This document shows, one piece after another, positions 8,773 through 15,748 of a stretch of 64,000 nucleotides of DNA (positions within the stretch are counted from its first letter, which is position 1; each line of letters begins with the position of its first letter). The DNA comes from Acidovorax sp. RAC01. Lineage in GTDB: Bacteria; Pseudomonadota; Gammaproteobacteria; Burkholderiales; Burkholderiaceae_C. A program made the position numbers and the translations under genes. The notes beneath the pieces are model-generated. The model had not been told where the DNA came from. It saw nothing but the letters and a program-made list of their open reading frames with translations, and did not search any database. The stretch is from assembly GCF_001714725.1 (NCBI RefSeq), contig NZ_CP016447.1, positions 2,867,001 to 2,931,000 on the forward strand, in the 5' to 3' direction.

Positions 8773-10103
8773 TGTTCCTCAGCTTGCCATTCACGCGCCT
8801 GGCCGCGCTGACTGCCCTTGGCCTGGCCCTGGCTTTACCGGCCCACGCCCACAAGGCCAGCGACGCCTACCTGCGTATTTCCGATACCGCTATGGCAACG
8901 GACGCAGGTGCCGGTATTGGTGGCGACGAACAGTCCACCGCCACAGCATCACCCGGCACAGCTTCTGCATCGGCAGCCGGCGCACTGTCGCTGTCCCTTT
9001 CCATTGCGCTCAAGGACGTGGACGCGGCCGTAGACCAGCTCGATGCCGATGCCGACCGCCTGCTCACCTGGGGCGAAGTGCGCCAGGCTGCCGGGGCCAT
9101 CGCTCAGTGGGTGGGTTCGGGCGTGCAGTGGACGTGCACGGGTGCCGCCGTTGCCCCGCCTGCCTGGCGCCTGGCGGCTTTGGAGCAGCGCAGCGATGGC
9201 CGCTACGCCCGCCTGCAGGCCACGCTGGACTGCGCGCCGGGCCAGCCCCTGGCGCTGGGCTACAGCCTGATGCAGGGCGTGGACCCCACGCACCGCCTGC
9301 TGGTGGCGGGCAGCTTGGGTGGCCAGCCCCTGGCCGCCGTACTGGTGCCCGACGGGCGGGCCACCACAGACCTGCGCTCGGCTGCGGCCGCCGGTGCCCG
9401 TGGCGATGCACAAGGCCTCGCCGCTGGCGACGAAGCGACAGCGCCGCGCGGTGGCCTGGCCACGCTGCTGCACTTTGTGAGCGAAGGCGTGCACCACATT
9501 CTGGAAGGCTATGACCACCTGGCCTTTCTGCTGGCACTGCTGCTGCCCATCACCCTCTGGCAGCGCCAGGCAGGGCAAGGCGCAGCATCGGCGCCATGGG
9601 GCCGGCAGCACATGCCTGACGGCCACGCCAACAGCGGGCGCTGGGCAGGCCTTCGGGCACTGTTTGTCACGGTCACCTGCTTTACCCTGGGGCATTCCGT
9701 CACGCTGGCGCTTGCCGGCCTGGGCATCGTGCAGGTGTCTGGCAACTGGGTGGAGCCCGCCATTGCGGTGAGCATCGGCATCTCGGCCTTGCTCAACCTG
9801 TACCCCGTGCGCGGGCTGCGCGGCAGCTGGCTGGCACTGGGCTTCGGCCTGGTGCACGGGCTCGGGTTTTCGGGCGTGCTGGTCGAGGCGGGTGTGTCCG
9901 GCGGCCTGCTGCTGTGGGCGCTGGCCGGATTCAACCTGGGGGTCGAGGCCGTGCAGCTGGCACTGGTGGCGCTGTGGTGCGTGGTGTCGATGGTGCTGAT
10001 GCGCTGGCGCCTGTACAACACCGTGGTGGTCCGCGGCGGCTCGGCCGCGCTGGTGGCGCTGTCGTTGTACTGGACCGTACAGCGCGTGGCGTTTGCGGGC
10101 TGA
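8769..10103 (+). CDS. HupE/UreJ-like membrane protein with an EF-hand-like extracytoplasmic domain
   Basis: A 444-residue protein. A signal peptide (1-28, ending AHAH) is followed by an extracytoplasmic domain to about residue 235 and then about six membrane segments that match the HupE/UreJ_2 family. The family His-rich blocks are present: LLHFVSEGVHHILEGYDHLAF at the first segment, FTLGHSVTLALA and FGLVHGLGFSG later. HupE/UreJ relatives are linked to nickel or other metal uptake. Residues 92-103 fit a 12-residue EF-hand calcium loop (Asp92, Asp94, Asp96, Leu99, Glu103). The start codon overlaps the TPR gene; the adjacent ATG at 8772 is an alternative. Metal handling at the inner membrane is likely; the ion is not known. 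Confidence 0.85.
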   Translation: MMFLSLPFTRLAALTALGLALALPAHAHKASDAYLRISDTAMATDAGAGIGGDEQSTATASPGTASASAAGALSLSLSIALKDVDAAVDQLDADADRLLTWGEVRQAAGAIAQWVGSGVQWTCTGAAVAPPAWRLAALEQRSDGRYARLQATLDCAPGQPLALGYSLMQGVDPTHRLLVAGSLGGQPLAAVLVPDGRATTDLRSAAAAGARGDAQGLAAGDEATAPRGGLATLLHFVSEGVHHILEGYDHLAFLLALLLPITLWQRQAGQGAASAPWGRQHMPDGHANSGRWAGLRALFVTVTCFTLGHSVTLALAGLGIVQVSGNWVEPAIAVSIGISALLNLYPVRGLRGSWLALGFGLVHGLGFSGVLVEAGVSGGLLLWALAGFNLGVEAVQLALVALWCVVSMVLMRWRLYNTVVVRGGSAALVALSLYWTVQRVAFAG

Positions 10104-10157
10104 TGGGGCAGGGCCCACGCCAAAAACCTTCGGTTGCGCTCCGGCTTTTGAAATTGT

Positions 10158-10186
10158 TGAATCCAGCCAGTGCCGGTCATCGTAGT
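10158..10186 (+). promoter_or_regulatory. Predicted ECF promoter of the DUF3034-hemoglobin-cupredoxin operon
   Basis: TGAATCC at 10158-10164, 16 bases, CGTAGT at 10181-10186. The -10 element starts 47 bases before the DUF3034 ATG. This is the fourth instance of the motif in the locus. Confidence 0.7.
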
Positions 10187-10227
10187 CTGTACGGCTGAAG
10201 CAATTGCTAACAAATACCGGAGCCCCT

Positions 10228-11166
10228 ATGAAGATGAAAACGATCCCGTCACTGGCATGGGTGGCATGCCTCGCACTGGCTGCCAGCGCTGTTCAGGCCG
10301 ATACCGGCAAACTGCTGCTCACCGGCGGGGTGAACACCATCGCCGGATCTGCCGGTGGCGGGCTGACTCCCTGGGCCGTCATAGGCACCAACGCCACCGA
10401 AGGCGAGGTGGGCTTCAGCGGCTACGCCACCCGCGCCGCCACGCAGGACTACAGCCTGAACGGCCACGGTGTGGCCGTGGGTCTGTACGACCGGGTGGAG
10501 CTCTCGCTGGCCCGCCAGGATTTCGATGCATCCCCCGCCATTGCGCTCAACGGCATTGCGCCGTTCGGCGTCACGCCCGGCCAACACATCAAGATGGACG
10601 TGGTGGGCATCAAGGTGAAGGTGCTGGGCGATGCCGTGCTGGACGCCGACACCTGGGTGCCGCAGGTGGCCGTGGGTATCGAGCACAAGCGCACCCGTCC
10701 GGGCAGCATCGGATCGGTGCTGGACTTTCTCGGCACCAAAAGGAGTGGCACCGACGTGTATGTGAGTGCCACCAAGCTGCTGCTCGACAAGAGCCTGCTG
10801 CTCAACGGCACGCTGCGCTACACCAACGCCAACCAGAACGGGCTGCTGGGGTTTGGCTCGGCCGCGCCCGGCAAGAACAGCCGCAGCCTGCAGCCGGAGT
10901 TTTCGGTGGCCTATCTCATCAACAAGAACCTGGCCGTGGGCGCCGAATACCGCTTCAAGCCCAACAACCTGCAGGCCTTGGGTGCCGCGGCCGGCCTGGG
11001 TACGGCGCTGCGCGAAGACGACTGGAAAGATATCTTCATCGCCTGGGCGCCCAGCAAGAACCTGTCGTTCACGCTGGCGTATGTGGATCTGGGCCGCATC
11101 GTGCCCGGCATCACCAACGACCGCCGGCAGACCGGCTACTACCTGTCGGCCCAGGTGGCGTTCTGA
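10228..11166 (+). CDS. DUF3034-family outer-membrane-type protein
   Basis: A 312-residue protein with a signal peptide (1-24, ending VQA-DTGK). The mature part consists of alternating aromatic and hydrophobic strands and ends in YYLSAQVAF, a C-terminal Phe as in outer-membrane beta-barrels. It resembles the DUF3034 family, whose role is not established. CCGGAG lies six bases before the ATG at 10228. It is the first gene after the fourth predicted ECF promoter, and probably leads an operon with the hemoglobin and cupredoxin genes, although a 190-base gap holding a GC-rich repeat separates it from the hemoglobin gene. Confidence 0.8.
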   Translation: MKMKTIPSLAWVACLALAASAVQADTGKLLLTGGVNTIAGSAGGGLTPWAVIGTNATEGEVGFSGYATRAATQDYSLNGHGVAVGLYDRVELSLARQDFDASPAIALNGIAPFGVTPGQHIKMDVVGIKVKVLGDAVLDADTWVPQVAVGIEHKRTRPGSIGSVLDFLGTKRSGTDVYVSATKLLLDKSLLLNGTLRYTNANQNGLLGFGSAAPGKNSRSLQPEFSVAYLINKNLAVGAEYRFKPNNLQALGAAAGLGTALREDDWKDIFIAWAPSKNLSFTLAYVDLGRIVPGITNDRRQTGYYLSAQVAF

Positions 11167-11170
11167 AATG

Positions 11171-11300
11171 AATCACCCCCTGAGTCGCTTCGCGCCTTCC
11201 CCCTCTCTCGACTCGCTGAGCGAGTCGGGAGGGAGACGCCCCCAGCGCGGCGGGGCGGCCCTTGCGCGGGGTCACGCGCCCTGGCCGCGCCAGTTTCATG
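11171..11300 (+). repeat. GC-rich intergenic repeat with perfect hairpin
   Basis: This block runs from CCCCCTGAGTCGCTTCGCG through a perfect hairpin (CGACTCGC 11209-11216, loop TGA, GCGAGTCG 11220-11227) to a GGGGCGGCCCTTGCGCGG stretch. It looks like a repeat I remember from between genes of Acidovorax-type genomes. There is only one copy in this window, so repetition cannot be shown here. It may shape the mRNA between the DUF3034 and hemoglobin genes. Confidence 0.5.
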
Positions 11301-11357
11301 CACCGCTGATCTGTATAGCAACGGATCGCTGACACCAGGTTATTTGAGGAACACCCC

Positions 11358-11795
11358 ATGAAAAAATACCTTTTGGCTTTTGGCGTCGCTGGCGCCTTAC
11401 TCCTGGCGCTACCGGCCTTGGCCCAGACCGCCGCCCCTGCCGGCCTGTACCAAGCGCTGGGCGAAAAGCCCGGCATCACCCGCCTGATGGACGACTTCGT
11501 CAACCGCGTGGTGAAAGACCCGCGCATCGGCAACCACTTCAAGGACACCAAGCCCGCAGCATTGAAGGAAAGCCTGACCGACCAGGTCTGCCAGCTCAGC
11601 GGCGGCCCCTGCAAATACGAGGGCGCCGACATGAAGTCGGCCCATGCCGACATGGACATCAACAAGGGCCATTTCAACGCCCTGGTCGAGGTGTTGCAGG
11701 CTTCGATGGACGCGCAGGGCATTCCGTTTGCGCAGCAAAACCGCCTGCTGGCGTTGCTGGCCCCCATGCACCGTGACGTGATCACCCTACGTTAA
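11358..11795 (+). CDS. Exported group 1 truncated hemoglobin
   Basis: A 145-residue protein: signal peptide 1-22 (cleavage ALA-QTAAP), then a 2-on-2 globin fold. Family marks include LYQALGEKPGI, the FKDTK segment at the CD/E region, and His96 in KSAHADMDI as the proximal heme ligand. Two cysteines (Cys78, Cys85) could form a disulfide after export. Truncated hemoglobins bind O2 or NO and some detoxify NO or carry electrons. Most are cytoplasmic, so a signal peptide is notable. AGGAA precedes the start. The cupredoxin gene follows after 10 bases, which suggests a joint periplasmic redox role (inference). Confidence 0.87.
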   Translation: MKKYLLAFGVAGALLLALPALAQTAAPAGLYQALGEKPGITRLMDDFVNRVVKDPRIGNHFKDTKPAALKESLTDQVCQLSGGPCKYEGADMKSAHADMDINKGHFNALVEVLQASMDAQGIPFAQQNRLLALLAPMHRDVITLR

Positions 11796-11805
11796 GGCAG
11801 ACACC

Positions 11806-12561
11806 ATGAAAAACACTATAAGTTTGATAGCTGCAGCGGCTTTTGTAGCAAGCGCTAGCGCCGGAAATGTGCAGATTCAGGTGCTGGACCGCGACGGCAA
11901 GCCCGTTCCGGATGCCGTGGTGGTGCTGTACCCCGGCAGCGCAGCGGGCAGCCCGCCCAGCCTGCTGCAGGCCAGCCCCACCATCGACCAGGAAAAAATG
12001 CGCTTTGTCCCGGCCGTGACCGTGGTGGCGCCAGGCTCGACCGTGCGCTTTACCAACCAGGACCGCTGGGACCACCATGTGCGTGGCAACGCCGCCGGCA
12101 GCGCTGGCCTTACCGCTGGCGGGGCACAGGCCTCGGCGGGAGTCGGGGCATCGACGTCCAATTTCGAGTTGCGGCTGGCCGGCAAGGCCGAGGGCAAGGC
12201 GGCAAACCATGCCGACGTGAAGCTCGACACCGCAGGCGTGGTGCTGCTGGGCTGCCACCTGCACGGCTCCATGCGCGGCCACATCTTTGTGACCGACTCT
12301 GCCTGGACCCTCAAGACCGACAACGACGGCATCGCGCGTTTTCCCTCCGTACCCGACGGCGCAGCCCAGGTGCGCGTTTGGCACGGCGAGCAACTGGTCG
12401 ACCTGCCCCGCAAGGCCCTGACGGTTGTGCCCGGCCCGGTGCTCGACACCGTGCAGCTGAGCGTGGTCCCCCGCGTGCGCCGGGCGCCTCCGGCCGCGCC
12501 GGCAGGCGGGCCTATGGGGTCGTACAGCCAGGCGGCACCCAGCGCGGGGCATGTGCACTGA
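11806..12561 (+). CDS. Exported cupredoxin-like copper protein
   Basis: A 251-residue protein annotated in related genomes as plastocyanin-like or methylamine-utilization-like. Residues 1-19 form a signal peptide. The copper site can be traced: His90 or His91 in RWDHHV, then Cys150, His151/His153 and Met156 in LLGCHLHGSMRGH, the usual Cys-His-Met loop of blue copper proteins. It should carry electrons or bind copper in the periplasm. An interspersed repeat (11815-11862) encodes nearly the whole signal peptide. It lies 10 bases after the hemoglobin gene and is probably last in the ECF-controlled block. A C-terminal Pro/Ala/His tail (about 225-251) has no known role. Confidence 0.85.
   Translation: MKNTISLIAAAAFVASASAGNVQIQVLDRDGKPVPDAVVVLYPGSAAGSPPSLLQASPTIDQEKMRFVPAVTVVAPGSTVRFTNQDRWDHHVRGNAAGSAGLTAGGAQASAGVGASTSNFELRLAGKAEGKAANHADVKLDTAGVVLLGCHLHGSMRGHIFVTDSAWTLKTDNDGIARFPSVPDGAAQVRVWHGEQLVDLPRKALTVVPGPVLDTVQLSVVPRVRRAPPAAPAGGPMGSYSQAAPSAGHVH
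11815..11862 (+). repeat. Interspersed repeat, copy B (inside the cupredoxin signal-peptide codons)
   Basis: The core is ACTAT (11815-11819), seven bases, ATAGC (11827-11831). Exactly 20 bases later comes GCGCTAGCGCC (11852-11862). The frame through it reads as a hydrophobic, Ala-rich stretch, and its AGCGCTAGC end encodes the ASAS residues of the signal-peptide cleavage site. Confidence 0.75.
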
Positions 12562-12644
12562 AAGGTGGTGACAGCGCGGCCTGAACGTGCACCGATGGGG
12601 GCGAAGCCCGTTCGGAGCGCTGGCTTCGTGTGGAAAATGGCTGG

Positions 12645-13835
12645 ATGATTTCATCTCCCCAGCCCATCGTCATCATCGGCGGTGGCGTCATCGGCAGCGC
12701 CATTGCCTATTTCCTCACGCTCCAACAGCCGGGCTGCGACGTGATCGTGGTCGAGCGCGACCCGACCTACGCGCGCGCGTCTTCTGCGCTGTCGGCCAGC
12801 TCGATCCGCCAGCAGTTTTCCACCGACATCAACATCCGGATCTCCGCCTACGGCATCGGCTTTTTGCGCAACGTGGGCATGCTGCTGGCCTGTGATGGCG
12901 ATGCGCCTGACATCGGCCTGCACGAAGGCGGCTACCTGTACCTGGCCACGCACGCCGGCGCCACCACGCTGCGCGAGAACCATGCGCTGCAAAGGCAGCA
13001 TGGCGCCGACGTGGCGCTGCTGAACCCGCAGCAACTGGCCGAGCGCTTTCCGTGGCTGGCGCTGCGGGATGTGGTGCTGGGCTCGCTGGGCCTGTCGGGC
13101 GAGGGCTGGTTTGACGGTTACCTGCTGTTGACCGCGCTGCGCAAAAAGGCACAGAGCCAGGGCGTGCGCTACGTTGCCGACGAGGCCGTGGGGTTGGACG
13201 TGGCCGCCAGCGACGGCGTGCTGCATGTGAACGCAGTACGCCTGCAAAGCGGCACCGTGCTGCCTTGCCGCTACGCCGTGAACGCCGGTGGCCCCTGGGC
13301 GGCAGCCATTGCAGGCTGGGCGGGCATTGATGTGCCCGTGGTGGGCAAGCGCCGTACGGTGTTCCACCTGGCCAGCCCCGCAGCGCTGCCAGGTTGCCCG
13401 CTGCTCATCGACACCAGCGGCATCTGGCTGCGGCCCGAGGGCAAGGGTTTTATCTGCGGCTTTGCGCCCGACGCGGACAACGACGCCGACTTTGCCCCGC
13501 TGGAGCCCGAGTACGCAGCGTTCGAGGACCACATCTGGCCCACGCTGGCGGAGCGCATCCCAGGCTTTGAGGCGCTGCGCATGCAGAGCGCCTGGGCTGG
13601 CTACTACGAGATGAATACGTTCGATCACAACGCCATCGTGGGCCTGCACCCGGCATGCGACAACCTGGTGTTTGCCAACGGCTTTTCGGGCCATGGCCTG
13701 CAGCAGTGCCCGGCCGTGGGGCGCGGGCTGGCCGAGCTGATGCTGACGGGGCGCTACCAGACGCTGGACCTGTCGCCGCTGTCCATCGAGCGCATTGGCC
13801 GCAATGCGCCGCTGCTTGAAAAGAACGTGATCTGA
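12645..13835 (+). CDS. FAD-dependent oxidoreductase of the D-amino-acid oxidase (DAO) superfamily
   Basis: A 396-residue flavoenzyme. The N-terminus has the dinucleotide-binding fold IVIIGGGVIGSAIAYFL followed by VVERD (ribose contact). The C-terminal FAD region NLVFANGFSGHGLQQCPAVGRG is typical of the glycine/sarcosine oxidase branch and resembles FOXRED1-like proteins. It should oxidise an amine or amino acid and pass electrons to O2 or a carrier; the substrate cannot be read from sequence. ATG at 12645 is chosen because the fold begins a few residues later; GTG at 12630 is also possible. The ribosome site is weak. Codon use is like that of its neighbours. Confidence 0.82.
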   Translation: MISSPQPIVIIGGGVIGSAIAYFLTLQQPGCDVIVVERDPTYARASSALSASSIRQQFSTDINIRISAYGIGFLRNVGMLLACDGDAPDIGLHEGGYLYLATHAGATTLRENHALQRQHGADVALLNPQQLAERFPWLALRDVVLGSLGLSGEGWFDGYLLLTALRKKAQSQGVRYVADEAVGLDVAASDGVLHVNAVRLQSGTVLPCRYAVNAGGPWAAAIAGWAGIDVPVVGKRRTVFHLASPAALPGCPLLIDTSGIWLRPEGKGFICGFAPDADNDADFAPLEPEYAAFEDHIWPTLAERIPGFEALRMQSAWAGYYEMNTFDHNAIVGLHPACDNLVFANGFSGHGLQQCPAVGRGLAELMLTGRYQTLDLSPLSIERIGRNAPLLEKNVI

Positions 13836-14010
13836 TGGACGCACTCGCACTGCACTGCACTCCGCGCAACGATGTGGGAATGCCGGCGCCAGATAGCCCG
13901 CGGACCTGCGCTTTGCCTGCGCTGGCGCACAGTGCAATGCGCAGGCAGGCAGATACTTCACCCCACCTGTGATCCCTTGTTTTTCTGATTTTTTGTTGTG
14001 GACGCCTGAC

Positions 14011-15708
14011 ATGACCAAGCCCTCTTTGCCTGACAGCACCGCCCCCCGCACCGGCGGCCAGATTCTGGTGCAGCAGCTCATCACCCACGGTGTTAAGCAG
14101 CTCTTTTGCGTGCCGGGCGAAAGCTATCTGGCCGTGCTGGATGCCCTGCACGATGCCAGCATTGCCGTCACGGTGTGCCGCCAGGAAGGCGGCGCGGCCA
14201 TGATGGCCGAGGCGCAGGGCAAGCTCACGGGCCAGCCGGGCATTTGCTTTGTGACGCGCGGGCCGGGGGCTACCAATGCGTCGGCCGGTGTGCACATCGC
14301 GCACCAGGACTCGACCCCCATGATCCTCTTTGTAGGCCAGGTGGCACGCGGCGCCATGGGGCGCGAGGCGTTCCAGGAGCTGGACTACAGCGCAGTCTTT
14401 GGCACCATGGCCAAGTGGGTGGTGCAGATCGACGACCCGGCGCGCGTGCCCGAGCTGATCTCGCGCGCCTTCCATGTGGCCACCTCGGGCCGCCCCGGCC
14501 CCGTGGTGGTGGCGCTGCCCGAAGACATGCTGACCGAAGCCGCCACCGTGGCCGATGCGTTGCCCTACCAGGTGACCGAGACGCACCCCGGCCCCGCGCA
14601 GATGGCCGAGCTGGCACAGCGCCTGAAGGCTGCGCACCAGCCCGTGGCCATCCTGGGTGGCAGTCGGTGGTCGGAACAGGCGGTGCGCGAGTTCACGGCG
14701 TTCGCCGAGGCCTGGTCGCTGCCGGTGTACTGCTCGTTCCGCCGGCAGATGCTGTTCCCGGCCAACCATGCGTGTTACAGCGGAGACCTGGGCCTGGGCG
14801 TGAACCCGCGCATCCTGTCGCGCATCCGCGCGTCTGACCTGGTGCTGGTGGTGGGCGGGCGGCTGTCGGAGATCCCGTCGCAGGGCTACGAGCTGTTTGC
14901 CATTCCGAACCCCGCGCAGCCGCTGGTGCATGTGCATGCCGATGCGGATGAACTTGGCAGGCTGTATCGGCCCGCCCAGGCCATCCACGCGACGCCGCAG
15001 GCCTTCACGGCGGCGCTTGCGGGTGTACGGCCTTCAGCACCCGTGGCGTGGCACGCCCATGCCGAGATGGCTCGGTCTGAATACGTGCTGTGGAGCGACC
15101 CCACCCCCATCCAGATTCCCGGCAACCTGCAGATGGGCCAGGTCATGCAGCACCTCAAATCCACGCTGCCGGCCAACACCATCTTTTGCAACGGTGCGGG
15201 CAACTTTGCCACCTGGGTGCACCGCTTCTGGCCGTTTACCACCTACGCCAGCCAGTTGGCGCCCACCAGCGGTTCCATGGGCTACGGCCTGCCTGCGGGC
15301 GTGGGCGCCAAGCGCCTGTGGCCCGAGCGCGAGGTGGTGGTGTTTGCGGGCGATGGCGACTTTCTGATGCACGGGCAGGAGTTCGCCACGGCCGTGCAGT
15401 ACGGCCTGCCCATCGTCGTGGTGCTGCTGGACAACGCCATGTACGGCACCATCCGCATGCACCAGGAGCGCGAGTACCCCGGCCGCATCAGCGCCACGCA
15501 GCTCAAGAACCCCGACTTCAAGGCCTACGCGCAGGCCTTTGGCGGCCATGGCGAGCGGGTTGAATGCACGGAAGACTTTGCCCCGGCCCTGGCCCGTGCG
15601 CGCGCCAGCGGCCTGCCCGCAGTGCTGCACTGCCTGATCGACCCCGAGGCCATCACGCCCACGGGCACGCTGCAGGGCATTCGCAGCGCGGCCATGGCGC
15701 GGCAATGA
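14011..15708 (+). CDS. Thiamine-pyrophosphate enzyme of the acetolactate synthase family
   Basis: A 565-residue protein with the three domains of the family: Pyr domain with the catalytic Glu in VCRQEGGAAMMAEA (about residue 60), a central domain (about 200-330), and a PP domain with the TPP/Mg motif GDGDFLMHGQEFATAVQ...LLDNAMYGT (about 445-490). It is a thiamine-dependent 2-oxo-acid lyase or synthase. No regulatory small subunit gene lies next to it, so it is probably not the biosynthetic IlvB. A catabolic or oxalyl/glyoxylate/benzoylformate-type activity is as likely. ATG at 14011 starts about 14 residues before the conserved GGQILVQQL block. It lies 175 bases after the FAD oxidoreductase. 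Confidence 0.85.
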   Translation: MTKPSLPDSTAPRTGGQILVQQLITHGVKQLFCVPGESYLAVLDALHDASIAVTVCRQEGGAAMMAEAQGKLTGQPGICFVTRGPGATNASAGVHIAHQDSTPMILFVGQVARGAMGREAFQELDYSAVFGTMAKWVVQIDDPARVPELISRAFHVATSGRPGPVVVALPEDMLTEAATVADALPYQVTETHPGPAQMAELAQRLKAAHQPVAILGGSRWSEQAVREFTAFAEAWSLPVYCSFRRQMLFPANHACYSGDLGLGVNPRILSRIRASDLVLVVGGRLSEIPSQGYELFAIPNPAQPLVHVHADADELGRLYRPAQAIHATPQAFTAALAGVRPSAPVAWHAHAEMARSEYVLWSDPTPIQIPGNLQMGQVMQHLKSTLPANTIFCNGAGNFATWVHRFWPFTTYASQLAPTSGSMGYGLPAGVGAKRLWPEREVVVFAGDGDFLMHGQEFATAVQYGLPIVVVLLDNAMYGTIRMHQEREYPGRISATQLKNPDFKAYAQAFGGHGERVECTEDFAPALARARASGLPAVLHCLIDPEAITPTGTLQGIRSAAMARQ

Positions 15709-15748
15709 GCTGCTGGCTTGTCAGCAGCCTGTCTGGCTGCCGCGCAAA

